Assembly: GCF_029023725.1 (NCBI RefSeq)
Contig: NZ_CP119075.1
Coordinates: 5,017,501 to 5,081,500 of the forward strand
From: Synoicihabitans lomoniglobus
GTDB taxonomy: Bacteria; Verrucomicrobiota; Verrucomicrobiia; Opitutales; Opitutaceae
DNA: 64,000 bases
Direction of reading: 5' to 3'
Part shown: piece after piece, positions 32,982 through 42,183 of the stretch
Position numbering within the stretch: the stretch's first letter is position 1
Layout: every line of letters starts with the position of its first letter
Made by a program: the position numbers and the translations under genes
The notes under the pieces: generated by a model
What the model saw: the letters and a program-made list of their open reading frames with translations, nothing else
Databases searched by the model: none
What the model was told of the DNA's origin: nothing

Positions 32982-35900
32982 GGCCGACGATGGCGGCGGT
33001 TTCGCAGGATCAGCATGAAACCGCCCGTCATCATGAGCGCCCAGGTGGAGGGCTCGGGAATGGGTTGGAAATCGGAGAGCGTGACCGACAATGGATGGTA
33101 GGTGACCGCGTAGGAGCCGAGTCCGTCGAAGGACGTGAGCCGGGTGCCGATCGGCAGGTTGTCGAAAGTGCCGGTGAGGCCGGTGGTGGCGGTGAACAGC
33201 GTGAAGGTGTCGGTCGCCAGAATCGTGTCCTGAAAGCTGTTGGTGAAGCGCACCTGCAAATCGCCGCTGAGCGCCAGCGTATCTGCCAACACATTACCGT
33301 AGTCGGTGGTGGCGTTGGTGCCGCCGATCTCGATGCGAATGGTGGTGTCGCTGTTGAGGGTGAGAATGGAGTCGAAGTTCAGCGTGCCTTCGTGAGGTGA
33401 GAACGTGGCGGCGGCGAAGGTGGTGGGACCGAAGACCGATCCGTGGCCGTTGAAGGAGCCCCCGTTGATGTTGATGGTGCCAGCGGTGAAGGAGCCGCCC
33501 TCGATCTCGATTTCGCCCGTGTTTTGGGTGAAGGTGTGGCCCCCGAGGGTCAGAGAACTGTCATCGCGAACGATGAGGTTGTGGTTGTTGTTCAGCGCGT
33601 CGTTGAAAATGAGTCCGCCGCTTCCGGAGGCTTCGAGGGTGCCGCTATTGTTGAGCGGGTTGCTCAGGTCGACGGTGAGCGCGGTGGTGCTGTCGGCGGT
33701 GATGGTGCCGTGGTTGACCAGATGGAGTTGGTTGGCGCCGAGTTGACCTCCGCCGCGGATGGTTTGATCGGAGTCCACGGTCAGGGTGGTGGCGCTGTCG
33801 GCGCCGTAGATCCGCGCGGCGGTGCCGGTGAGTTGAGTCGTGCCGCCGGATCCGGTCAGCGTGGCACCGGCGGCGTCGATGACGAGGTTGGTGAAAGAGC
33901 CGCTGGAGGTGATCGCGAAGGTTCCCTGGTGGTTGATGCTGTTTTTGAGATAAACCGAAATGGTGTTGGGCACCGTGAGCAGGGAGCCGGTCGAAATGGT
34001 GACGCCGTCGAGCGTGCTGGCCGCTCCCGAAAAATTGACCGGTCCGGTCAGGGTGCCGTCATGGATGGTCGATCCGGCGAGGCTGATGTCCGACCCGGAG
34101 TCGGCGGTGAGGTTGCCGCCGGTGTTGGTGACGTTTGTGCCCAATAGGAGCAGCGTGCCGCCGGATTGCGCCCTGATGGTGCCGGTATTGGTCAGGCCGT
34201 TGCTGAGCTGTAGCTGTAGCGTTTGGCCGGATACATTGGCGGTGATGGTGTCCTGATTAACCAGATGGAGCTGATTGACGCCGAGTTGGCCGTAGCCCGC
34301 GAGGGTTTGATCCTGAACCGTGAGGGTGGTGCTCGCGGTTGAACCGAAGATACGGTCGCCGGTGGCGCTCAGCGTGATCGTGCCACCGCCGGTCAAGGTC
34401 AGGCCGCCCGGCCCGGCGACGAGATTGGTGAGACTGCCGCTGGAAAGCAGGTTGACCGTGCCCGGATTGTGCAGGGTGCCGTCGAACGTCGCGGTCGTGG
34501 CGTTTTGGATGTTGAACGTCGTTTCGCTGTCGAATGAGACGTTGGTGTAGTTGCTGTTCGACGTGTTGAAGAGACCGGCGGTGGCGGCGCTCTGGAGTTG
34601 GCCGCCGGCAATATTGACGCCGCTGAATTCCACCCGAGCGGTATCAAGGGCTTTGATGGTGCCGGTGTTGTTGCTGAAGTCGCCATCGCTGAGGACCAGG
34701 GTGGCGCCGTTGCGGGCTTGCAGGGTGCCCTGATTGGCGACGCCGGTTCCGCTGGGGTCAATCGTGAGGGCGACGGTGCTGTCGGTGGCTTCGATGGTGG
34801 CGCGGTTGTCGATTTGGAGCACGTTTACTCCGAGCTGACCCGAGCCGCTGACGGTATTGTCCAGGTTGGTCAGGGTGGTGCCGGCAGAACTGCCATAGAT
34901 ACGATTGGCGGAACGGGCTCCGAGTGCGATCGTGCCGCCGCCGGAGAGGGAGAGTCCGGCGGAGTCGATGACGAAATTGGTGAGGGAGCCGCTGGACTCG
35001 AGGCTCACGGTGCCGACGTTGTTGAGGGTGGAGGCGAAAGTCGCGGTGGAGGCGTTGAGAATCGTGAGGGTCGATGCGGCCGTAAGCGTGATGCCATCGA
35101 ACGTGTTGGCGCCGCTGGAGCGCAGACTGCCGCCGATGGACGAATCCAACGTGCCGCCTGTCACCGCGCTGTCGGAGATGGAAAAGATGGCGCCGGTGCC
35201 GTTGGTGGACAGGGTGCCGCCGGCGTTGGCGACGATGGAACCGGAGAGACTGAGGGTCGATCCGGCGTCGGCCCGCAGGGTTCCGGTATTGGTCAAGCCG
35301 TCGGTCGAGACATCGACGACGAGGGCGGTGGCATCGTTGGCGACGACGGTGCCGTGGTTGGTGAAACCCATGAGGTTGAGGCCGAGTTGGCCGCCGCCGC
35401 TGATGGTGTTGTTATTGTTGATGAGGCGCCCACCGTTGGTGCCATAGATGCGGTTGCCGGGGTGATTTTCGAGAACCAGTGAGCCGCCGCCGGAGAGGCT
35501 GACGTTTCCGCCGTCGACGATGAGGTTGGTGAGCGAGCCGCCTGAATTGAGCGTGATCGAGCCGGTGTTCACATACGTGCCGGTGGAAGGCAGTATGAGT
35601 GTCCCGGTGTTTAGGATTTCCAGTTCGGTCGTGGCGGAGAGGTTGACGGTGCCGCCGAGCGTGGAGCTGCCGGTATTCACGCTGATCAGGGAATTCGTGG
35701 CGGTGGTGACCTGGGTATTCGATAGGGTGGCGCTGGTGAGTTCCAGTTGGGCGGAAGGGCCGAGATCGACGTTGCCGCCCTCGATGGTGGCGGAGGTGAC
35801 CCCGAGGTGCGAACCTGACTGGGCGCGAATGAGGGCGCTGGTGTTGGTGAAGGTGCCGTCGGAAAGCGCGAGGGTGCCACCGTTGACGGATTGCAAGGTG

Positions 35901-37600
35901 CCGGTGTTGGTCAGTCCGCCGGTATCGTGAGGATCAATGGTGAGCGTGTTGCCACTGGAATTGGCTTCGATGGTCGCCTGGTTGATGATCGTAATATCGT
36001 CGGCCCCGATTGATCCGTAGCCTCGCAGGGTGTTGGTCTGATTGGTCAGCGTCGGTGTGCCGGAGCCCATGATACGGGCGGGATTTCCGGAAAAGGTGAT
36101 AGTGCCCGTGCCGCTGAGCGTGGTGCCGCCGGAGCTCACGATCAAATTGGTGAAAGCGCCGGAGCTGGTGACCTCGATCGCTCCATGGTTGGTGATGTTG
36201 CCGTCGAGGGTCAGGTTGGTCGCGTTCGGGATTTTCAGAACTGAACCGCCGGGGATGGTGAGTCCGGCAAGGATGTTGCTGCCGACGTTGATGATTTGGC
36301 CGGTGCCGGAGGAGAAGAGGTTACCGCCCGAGATGGTGGCGCCACCGCCGAGATTGAGCGTGCCGTCGGTGGTGCCGATGTTGTTCGTATTGGTGAAGGT
36401 GCCATCGAGGAGGGTGAGCACTCCGCCAGCGGCGGTGTTAATCGTGCCGCTGTTCGTGAAGCCGGTGCCGTCGTCGGGGTCGATGCTCAGGGCGGTGCTG
36501 TAGAGCGCGGTGATGGTCCCGGTATTGGTGACTTGCAGGGTGTCGACGGACAATTGACCCGCGCCTTGAATCGTGCAGGCGTTGGTGAGGTGGGCACCCG
36601 CCACAGCGCTGAGAATGCGATTGGCGCTGCTGTTGCTGAGCGCGACCGTTCCTCCCGCGAGGGTTGCCCCGCCGCTGGCGATGATGAGGTTGGTTAATGA
36701 ACCACTCGAGCTGAGCTCCAAGGTGCCGCTGTTGGTGAAGGTGTCGGCGAGATTGAGGCTGGAGGCGTTGAGCACGCGCAGCGTTGACCCGGATGAAAGG
36801 TTGATGCTCCCGCTGAGGGAATTCGTGCCCGTGGTTTGGATAATGCCGCTGCCGCTGGTGCCGAGGGTGCCGCCAACGATGGTGACGCCGGAGTTGAGCA
36901 GGACCGTCGCGCCATTTTGGGCCAGAATCTGACCAACGGTATTGGTAAACGTGCCGTCGGTGAGCTGGAGGTTTGCATTGGCGGCGGCTTGGAGGGTGCC
37001 GGTGTTGGTGAAGCCGCCGGTATCGTCGGGATTGACCACCAGGTTGGTGGCATAGAGAGCGGAAACGGTGCCGGAGTTTACGAGGGTCAGGCTGTCATTG
37101 CCGAGGTGACCCGCCCCCTGAATCAGCGCCTGATTGTTGAGAACATCCGAGCCGCTTACGCCCTGGATGCGGTTGGCGCTGCTGTTACTGAGGTTGATCG
37201 CTCCAGCGCCCGTTACCTGGAGGGTTCCACCGCTGACGATGAGATTCGTCAGTGAGCCGGCTGATGAAAGGCTCAGTGAAGCATTTGTGAGCAGATTCAA
37301 TACGGAGCTATCAGAACTCGCATCGAAGGTGAGGCTGTTTGCGTTGGTGATCGACACCGTATCGTTGCTGCCGATTTGCAGGTCGTTGACCACAGTCGTG
37401 GCATCGACGGTGACGACGAGGCTGAAGGATCCCAGCGGATCGATGACCGCGGAGTCGGTGCCCGTGGGGAGAATGGAGCCCGCCCAGTTAATTCCCGTGT
37501 TCCACGAGCCCGAACCTATGAGCCACTCAACATCCAACGTGATTGCGCGCAGCGAAGACGTGCAGGTCACAATGAATAGTATGAGTATACGGATGGGCAT
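32978..37600 (-). CDS. Giant PEP-CTERM repeat protein (autotransporter-like adhesin repeats)
   Basis: A 1,540-residue secreted protein. After a signal peptide (1-19, ending SLRA) come seven long imperfect repeats of about 200 residues. Each has a SGSLTNLIV-like start and an NTGTL / FTNT element, rich in Ser, Thr, Asn and Gly, as in beta-helical filamentous adhesin-like passenger domains. The C-terminus is a PEP-CTERM sorting signal: PIPEPSTWALMMTGGFMLIL then a basic tail RNRRHRRP. The PEP-CTERM signal should be recognised by an exosortase, none of which is in the window. A likely cell-surface or extracellular matrix protein. Confidence 0.88.
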   Translation of the reverse strand: MPIRILILFIVTCTSSLRAITLDVEWLIGSGSWNTGINWAGSILPTGTDSAVIDPLGSFSLVVTVDATTVVNDLQIGSNDTVSITNANSLTFDASSDSSVLNLLTNASLSLSSAGSLTNLIVSGGTLQVTGAGAINLSNSSANRIQGVSGSDVLNNQALIQGAGHLGNDSLTLVNSGTVSALYATNLVVNPDDTGGFTNTGTLQAAANANLQLTDGTFTNTVGQILAQNGATVLLNSGVTIVGGTLGTSGSGIIQTTGTNSLSGSINLSSGSTLRVLNASSLNLADTFTNSGTLELSSSGSLTNLIIASGGATLAGGTVALSNSSANRILSAVAGAHLTNACTIQGAGQLSVDTLQVTNTGTITALYSTALSIDPDDGTGFTNSGTINTAAGGVLTLLDGTFTNTNNIGTTDGTLNLGGGATISGGNLFSSGTGQIINVGSNILAGLTIPGGSVLKIPNATNLTLDGNITNHGAIEVTSSGAFTNLIVSSGGTTLSGTGTITFSGNPARIMGSGTPTLTNQTNTLRGYGSIGADDITIINQATIEANSSGNTLTIDPHDTGGLTNTGTLQSVNGGTLALSDGTFTNTSALIRAQSGSHLGVTSATIEGGNVDLGPSAQLELTSATLSNTQVTTATNSLISVNTGSSTLGGTVNLSATTELEILNTGTLILPSTGTYVNTGSITLNSGGSLTNLIVDGGNVSLSGGGSLVLENHPGNRIYGTNGGRLINNNNTISGGGQLGLNLMGFTNHGTVVANDATALVVDVSTDGLTNTGTLRADAGSTLSLSGSIVANAGGTLSTNGTGAIFSISDSAVTGGTLDSSIGGSLRSSGANTFDGITLTAASTLTILNASTATFASTLNNVGTVSLESSGSLTNFVIDSAGLSLSGGGTIALGARSANRIYGSSAGTTLTNLDNTVSGSGQLGVNVLQIDNRATIEATDSTVALTIDPSGTGVANQGTLQARNGATLVLSDGDFSNNTGTIKALDTARVEFSGVNIAGGQLQSAATAGLFNTSNSNYTNVSFDSETTFNIQNATTATFDGTLHNPGTVNLLSSGSLTNLVAGPGGLTLTGGGTITLSATGDRIFGSTASTTLTVQDQTLAGYGQLGVNQLHLVNQDTITANVSGQTLQLQLSNGLTNTGTIRAQSGGTLLLLGTNVTNTGGNLTADSGSDISLAGSTIHDGTLTGPVNFSGAASTLDGVTISTGSLLTVPNTISVYLKNSINHQGTFAITSSGSFTNLVIDAAGATLTGSGGTTQLTGTAARIYGADSATTLTVDSDQTIRGGGQLGANQLHLVNHGTITADSTTALTVDLSNPLNNSGTLEASGSGGLIFNDALNNNHNLIVRDDSSLTLGGHTFTQNTGEIEIEGGSFTAGTININGGSFNGHGSVFGPTTFAAATFSPHEGTLNFDSILTLNSDTTIRIEIGGTNATTDYGNVLADTLALSGDLQVRFTNSFQDTILATDTFTLFTATTGLTGTFDNLPIGTRLTSFDGLGSYAVTYHPLSVTLSDFQPIPEPSTWALMMTGGFMLILRNRRHRRP

Positions 37601-37715
37601 GACAGATCGCCACGAACCAGCGGCGGAAGATGCAAACGCTTAGCATTGAGACGGGTGCAAGGTCAACGCCAACTGACGTCGTGGCGTAGCGTATGGTGCA
37701 CGGAACGTGCCGGTT

Positions 37716-37880
37716 CTAACGCTTCCCGAGGTGGGCGCGAGGTGCCGGGCAGGAGCAACCGCCGGAGGTGCCGCAACCCGCGCTGGGCTTGCTTCGTTGG
37801 CGCCACCATGTCAGCGCCAAGTAGCCGGTCGCAACTGCTACAACGATAAGGGCCAAAACGGTTTGGAGATCGGAATTCAT
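37716..37880 (-). CDS. FeoB-associated Cys-rich membrane protein (54 residues)
   Basis: A 54-residue gene located nine bases downstream of feoB. Residues 6-27 form one membrane helix (LALIVVAVATGYLALTWW), followed by a Cys-rich tail with CGTSGGCSC (about 38-46). This is the pattern of the small FeoB-associated Cys-rich proteins found at the end of many feo operons. Probably it helps iron(II) passage or sensing at the pore; the exact role is not established. It is easily missed because of its size. Confidence 0.8.
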   Translation of the reverse strand: MNSDLQTVLALIVVAVATGYLALTWWRQRSKPSAGCGTSGGCSCPAPRAHLGKR

Positions 37881-37889
37881 GGTTAGGAA

Positions 37890-40001
37890 TCAATAACCCA
37901 AGGCGGTTCCGGTTTGATAAATGGCCAGGCAAAGCAGCCAGGCGAACCCGGTTTGATAGCCGATTTGAAACAAGGGCCAACGCCATGAGTTGGTTTCGCG
38001 TTTCACTACGGCGACGGTGCTCACGCATTGCATGGCAAAAACGTAAAACACCATGAGAGTGAGGCAAACCAACGGAGTGAACAGTTGGCGACCGTCGGGC
38101 CATGTGGCCTCGTGGAGAGCGGCCAACAGAGGAGCGGTGTTTTCTTCGTCCTCCTCCACGTTGAAGACCACGCTGGTCGCACTTACGAAAACCTCGCGCG
38201 CAGCGAACGAGCTGATCAGGCCAATGCCAATTTCCCAATTAAATCCCAAAGGTTTGATGACCGGCTCGATGAAATGGCCCGCTTGGCCGGCGAAGCTTTG
38301 GGCGATTTGTTCTCCCGGAGAGGCTTCCGGTCCGGCTTTGGGATAAGCAGTCAGGAACCACAGAATGATGGATATGCCCAGGATGATGGTGCCGGCTCGT
38401 TTGAGGAACAGGCCTCCGCGTTCGAGCATTTGCATGAAAACGTCCTTGATTCGCGGTAGCCGGTAGGGCGGCAGTTCCATGATCATCAGCGAGGGTTCAC
38501 CTCGAAGCAGGGTCCGTTTAAAAACCCAGGCGAAACCAAATGCGCCAAACGTGCCGAGCGCATACATCAGCAACATGAGTCCGACTTTCGTCATGATCGG
38601 CACGTCTCCAGACGGAACGAGTGCGGCGATCATCAGCAAGTATACCGGCAGACGCGCGGAACAGCTCATGAACGGAGCGACGAGGATGGTGACCAAACGA
38701 TCTTTGGGGTTTTCAATCGTGCGTGTCGCCATGATGCCTGGAATCGCGCAGGCATAGGAGCTTAACAAGGGGATAAATGATCGACCGTTTAGTCCCACCC
38801 GGCTCATCAGCCGATCCATGATGAAGGCGGCGCGGGCCATGTAACCCGTGCTCTCGAGCAGACCCACAAAGAAGAATAGAATCAGAATCTGGGGCAGGAA
38901 AATTACCACTCCACCCACGCCGGCAATGGCCCCATCGGTGATGAGATCGCGGAGATCCCCGGGCGGCATATGGTTCTTAACGGAGTCACTGAGGGCGGCG
39001 ACCAATGAGTCGATGAGGTCCATCGGATACTCCGCCAGCGTAAAAATGCTTAAAAAGAGGGTCGTCATGATCGCGCCCAGCACCAACCAGCCCCCGATGC
39101 CATGGGTGACGACCGCATCGATGCGATCGGAGGCATTCTGGGTGACGGTCGTAGCGCTCTGTTCCGTGGCGTCGGCGGCCAATTCACCGATGATTTCATA
39201 ACGCGCTCCCACCAGCATGGCGGACCAATCCGTGCCTTCATCCTCCCATCGCTTCTTCCACGTTGCGAGAATCTGAGCGGTGCGTTGACTGAGCGGTTGG
39301 GATCCTGAGACGCGAACAGGATCTTGGTCGGTGAGCAGAAGCAGCGCTTCGGCCCGGGCGATCAGAGGTGGTTTTCCGTCACTATCTTGGAGGGAGGCTT
39401 GGAGCTCAGCCACGGCTGAGGAGATGGCCGCCGGAATGTCCCAGCGATGCTTGGGCAACGGTAAATCCGGGCGACTCATCGCGAGTTTGAGCTCGATCAC
39501 TCCCTGACCGCGGGAGGCTTGGGTGGCGATGACGGGAATACCGAGTTGTTTTTCGAGCCGACCGATACGGATTTTGAGACCCGAAGCCGCCGCCACATCC
39601 ATCATGTTGATGACGAGAATTACGGGGCGGCCAAGGTCGAGTATTTGATGAACGAGATACAGGTTTCGTTCGAGATTGGAGGCATCGACGATGCAAACCA
39701 CCCGGTCCGGCATCTGGGTGTCAGCCCGACGGCCGAGAAGAACATCGCGGGTTACCGCTTCGTCCGGCGACCGCGCAGCGAGGGAATACGCCCCCGGCAG
39801 GTCAATCACGGTCATCGGTTGCCCGTGTTGGGAATAGGCAGTGCCGATCTTACGCTCCACCGTCACACCGGGATAGTTGCCCACTTTTTGTTTAAGGCCG
39901 GTCATGGCATTAAACAGCGTCGACTTGCCACAATTAGGGTTTCCGACAAATGCGTAAACCGGGGCACGAGGAGGCGTTTTTACATGCGAAGGCAGGCTCA
40001 T
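37890..40001 (-). CDS. feoB: Ferrous iron transporter FeoB
   Basis: A 703-residue iron(II) transporter. The N-terminal G domain holds GNPNCGKSTLFN (about 21-32), DLPGAYS and NMMDV; a helical GDI-like part follows, then the membrane domain with two Gate motifs (about 310-700). The start overlaps the feoA stop by four bases (ATGA at 39998-40001), so it is translated in coupling. The operon is feoA, feoA, feoB and the small Cys-rich gene. Confidence 0.97.
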   Translation of the reverse strand: MSLPSHVKTPPRAPVYAFVGNPNCGKSTLFNAMTGLKQKVGNYPGVTVERKIGTAYSQHGQPMTVIDLPGAYSLAARSPDEAVTRDVLLGRRADTQMPDRVVCIVDASNLERNLYLVHQILDLGRPVILVINMMDVAAASGLKIRIGRLEKQLGIPVIATQASRGQGVIELKLAMSRPDLPLPKHRWDIPAAISSAVAELQASLQDSDGKPPLIARAEALLLLTDQDPVRVSGSQPLSQRTAQILATWKKRWEDEGTDWSAMLVGARYEIIGELAADATEQSATTVTQNASDRIDAVVTHGIGGWLVLGAIMTTLFLSIFTLAEYPMDLIDSLVAALSDSVKNHMPPGDLRDLITDGAIAGVGGVVIFLPQILILFFFVGLLESTGYMARAAFIMDRLMSRVGLNGRSFIPLLSSYACAIPGIMATRTIENPKDRLVTILVAPFMSCSARLPVYLLMIAALVPSGDVPIMTKVGLMLLMYALGTFGAFGFAWVFKRTLLRGEPSLMIMELPPYRLPRIKDVFMQMLERGGLFLKRAGTIILGISIILWFLTAYPKAGPEASPGEQIAQSFAGQAGHFIEPVIKPLGFNWEIGIGLISSFAAREVFVSATSVVFNVEEDEENTAPLLAALHEATWPDGRQLFTPLVCLTLMVFYVFAMQCVSTVAVVKRETNSWRWPLFQIGYQTGFAWLLCLAIYQTGTALGY

Positions 40002-40243
40002 GGAGTCGGCCCTGTTGTGACCATCACATGATCAGCTTCTGTTTTTCGGAGCGTGAGATTGTAGCCCCGGAATTTGATTTCCAGCGGATCTCCCAGGGGC
40101 GCGGTCCGGACCAGTTTAAGCGCTGTTCCCGGCAGCAGTCCCATTTCACGCAAGCGTAAAAACGCAGCTCCAGTCTTGGGGAAACTATGAAGAGTAGCGG
40201 AGCTACCCACTGTGAGCTGAGATAATGCAATGGGTTCAACCAT
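39998..40243 (-). CDS. feoA: FeoA domain protein (second copy)
   Basis: An 81-residue SH3-like FeoA protein: IALSQLTVGSSATLHSF, then FLRLREMGLLPGTALKLVR and GDPLEIKFRGYNLTLRKTEA, the usual FeoA order. It should bind FeoB and regulate or assist it. ATG 40243 is chosen because upstream codons belong to the other feoA. It overlaps feoB by four bases and is 28 bases after the first feoA. Confidence 0.92.
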   Translation of the reverse strand: MVEPIALSQLTVGSSATLHSFPKTGAAFLRLREMGLLPGTALKLVRTAPLGDPLEIKFRGYNLTLRKTEADHVMVTTGPTP

Positions 40244-40271
40244 GAGACATGCAATCGGTTCAGAGATGGGC

Positions 40272-40523
40272 TCAGCCCAGGTATTTGTCCGTCTGTTTGA
40301 CGAGAATCTGGCTGGCCGCGCGATGACTGAGGGCAATGCGCGTGCCGTTGACGCGGCAAATAATGGTGGTTTGTCCTGAAATTTTGGTGACAAGCGCTGA
40401 TTCCCCAAAACCAAGTTCGCGCACATGTTGGCGAAACGTTCCCTCTCCGATCAGTTCGGCGACAAATCCGCTCTCTCCGGCCGGGAGTTGGCATAGCGGT
40501 ATGATGTTGGCGGGTATTGTCAT
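40272..40523 (-). CDS. feoA: FeoA domain protein (first copy)
   Basis: An 83-residue FeoA domain protein (PLCQLPAGESGFVAELIGE, VRELGFGESALVTKIS, GTRIALSHRAASQILV). It differs clearly in sequence from the second copy, so this is not a recent duplication. First gene of the iron operon, with an operator-like palindrome in its promoter (40544-40556). Confidence 0.92.
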   Translation of the reverse strand: MTIPANIIPLCQLPAGESGFVAELIGEGTFRQHVRELGFGESALVTKISGQTTIICRVNGTRIALSHRAASQILVKQTDKYLG

Positions 40524-40543
40524 GGCTTAGAATCAGACAGTCG

Positions 40544-40567
40544 ACTGAGACTCAGTTTCAATGTCAA
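40544..40567 (-). promoter_or_regulatory. feo promoter with palindromic repressor-like site
   Basis: On the minus strand a perfect -35 TTGACA (40567-40562) is followed by the palindrome ACTGAG-T-CTCAGT (40556-40544), which sits in the spacer before the expected -10. The location is typical of repressor sites. The symmetry (6-1-6) and the gene set suggest an iron-dependent repressor such as Fur, but the sequence departs from the E. coli Fur box and the assignment is inferred. Confidence 0.6.
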
Positions 40568-40590
40568 CTGGGTCCGAGTTGAACGCAGAC

Positions 40591-40620
40591 AAAAAAAGCG
40601 CACCCGATCTGGGTGCGCTT
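40591..40620 (-). terminator. Intrinsic terminator of the Ala-rich repeat protein gene
   Basis: On the minus strand AAGCGCACCC (40620-40611), a five-base loop and GGGTGCGCTT (40605-40596) form a perfect 10-pair stem followed by a T-tract (40595-40591). It lies 28 bases after the stop of the repeat protein gene and just upstream of the feo promoter, insulating it. Confidence 0.9.
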
Positions 40621-40648
40621 GAAATTTTTGCGGGGAGAAGTGTCCGCG

Positions 40649-42001
40649 TTAGCTGGACGTGCTCACATTGCCTACCTCATCAAGGTCGGGAATGTCGGGA
40701 ACTTCTGCGGGGACTTCCGGCGCCTCTTCGGGAGCTTCAGGAGCTTCCTCGACTGGAGTTTCCTCAGCCGGAGTTTCTTCAGCAGGCGCTTCTTCAGCAG
40801 GCGCTTCCTCTTCGGGAGCTTCTTCTTCGGCAGGAGCTTCTTCTTCAGCAGCCTCTTCTTCAGCGGTTTCCTCAGATTCTTCAGGTTCGGGTTCTGCCGT
40901 TTGGGTCTCAGCTTCTGCTTGAGCTGCACCTTCGCTGGCTCCTTGGTTCGCAGCTGCCGTAACGGCTTCGGGGTCCAATCCGGATTCGGCGGCACCTTCG
41001 GCGGCCCCTTGACTTGCCCCGCTGGAGGCGGCGGCGGCGGCGGCGGCAGTATCACCTCCGGTTTCTGCGGTTGCGGTGACGGCACCTCGGGAAGCACCGG
41101 AGGAAGCGGCAGCAGCAACGGATGACGAGTCGCTGCCGGTGGCGGCGGCTCCGGTCACGGCACCCCGAGTGGCTCCAGAAGAAGCGGCGGCAGCGGCAGC
41201 GGTGGTATCACCGCCCGTAGCGGCAGCTCCTCGAACAGCACCCTGGGTGGCACCGGAAGAAGCGGCGGATGCTGCGGCAGCGGTGTCGCCACCGGTTGCG
41301 GCGGCAGCACGAACAGCACCATTTGTAGCACCCGATGAAGCAGCGGAAGCCGCGGCGGCGGTATCACCACCGGAAGCGGCAGCGGCGGTCACGGCACCTT
41401 GAGTAGCACCGGAAGATGCGGCGGAGGCGGCGGCAGCGGTATCAGAACCGGAAGCGGCGGCGGCGGCTACGGCGCCTTGGGTGGCACCAGAAGAAGCAGC
41501 AGAAGCAGCGGCGGCAGTGTCACCGCCCGAAGCGGCAGCGGCGGTGACGGCACCTTGGGTAGCGCCGGAGGATGCTGCGGCGGCGGCGGCGGAAGTATCT
41601 CCTCCGGTAGCAGCGGCAGCCGCGACAGCACCTTGGGTGGCACCAGAAGAGGCGGCGGACGCAGCTGCATCCGTGTCACCGCCTGCGGCGGCGACTGTTT
41701 CAGTGACTGATTCGGTGACCGTTGCCGCAATGGCAGCAACAATGGTGGTGTCACCTCCGGCTTCGATTGCTACGTCGGATACGATTGATTGAACCGCGGC
41801 TTGAACCGCGGCTGGGTCGTTTACATTCACACCAGCGGCGGCGAGCGCTTGAGCTACAATAGTTTTAGCATTTGCGCCACCTGCTCGAATCGCTGCCCGT
41901 TGGGCAGGTGAAAGTGTAACGGTCGCGGTTTGGGCCAAGACGACGGAACTGATCAACGTGCTGATCAGAAGGCCTTTAATTAGGAGGCTAAGCTTGTTCA
42001 T
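40649..42001 (-). CDS. Secreted Ala-rich 26-residue repeat protein with acidic tail
   Basis: A 450-residue protein with a signal peptide (1-23, ending VLA). Residues 24-106 are a helical Ala-rich lead including LSPAQRAAIRAGGANAKTIV. Residues 107-366 are ten tandem 26-residue units of the pattern GGDT-AAAASAASSGATQGAV-AAAAT, the last two more diverged. Residues 367-450 are a Glu/Pro/Ala-rich acidic tail ending in VGNVSTSS. I know of no named family. The gene has its own strong terminator. Because every strand and frame of this repeat is open, there are spurious frames in the region. Confidence 0.8.
   Translation of the reverse strand: MNKLSLLIKGLLISTLISSVVLAQTATVTLSPAQRAAIRAGGANAKTIVAQALAAAGVNVNDPAAVQAAVQSIVSDVAIEAGGDTTIVAAIAATVTESVTETVAAAGGDTDAAASAASSGATQGAVAAAAATGGDTSAAAAAASSGATQGAVTAAAASGGDTAAAASAASSGATQGAVAAAAASGSDTAAAASAASSGATQGAVTAAAASGGDTAAAASAASSGATNGAVRAAAATGGDTAAAASAASSGATQGAVRGAAATGGDTTAAAAAASSGATRGAVTGAAATGSDSSSVAAAASSGASRGAVTATAETGGDTAAAAAAASSGASQGAAEGAAESGLDPEAVTAAANQGASEGAAQAEAETQTAEPEPEESEETAEEEAAEEEAPAEEEAPEEEAPAEEAPAEETPAEETPVEEAPEAPEEAPEVPAEVPDIPDLDEVGNVSTSS
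40904..41683. repeat. Ten tandem 78-base repeats coding the 26-residue units
   Basis: The 780-base array encodes residues 107-366 of the Ala-rich protein. Units are not identical at DNA level; third positions vary while the peptide pattern is kept, which suggests selection on the protein. Confidence 0.75.
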
Positions 42002-42130
42002 CGGGTATTAGGATTAAAAGTAGTAATGGTTATTCGTGTCTGCCGAAGAAGCGCAAGGAAGATGATCAAAAGAGTTTAATGCAAACTAATATCTTAAAAG
42101 CTAAGTAGGAAGTGGTTATTTCTCCCTAAA

Positions 42131-42163
42131 GCAGAAAACCGGCCAGAGGGACCGGTGTTCTGC
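42131..42163 (-). terminator. Terminator of the ATP synthase operon
   Basis: GCAGAA (42131-42136) and ACCGG (42138-42142) pair with CCGGT (42152-42156) and TTCTGC (42158-42163), one mismatch in the middle. On the minus strand TTTAGGG follows. It lies 20 bases after the atpC stop. Confidence 0.75.
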
Positions 42164-42183
42164 GAAATATCGAATCTTCAGGC

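Noticed and set aside
41076-41792. Several open frames on both strands opposite the Ala-rich repeat gene
   Set aside because: They are by-products of the 78-base repeats, which have no stops in any frame. Only the minus-strand frame has a signal peptide and terminator.
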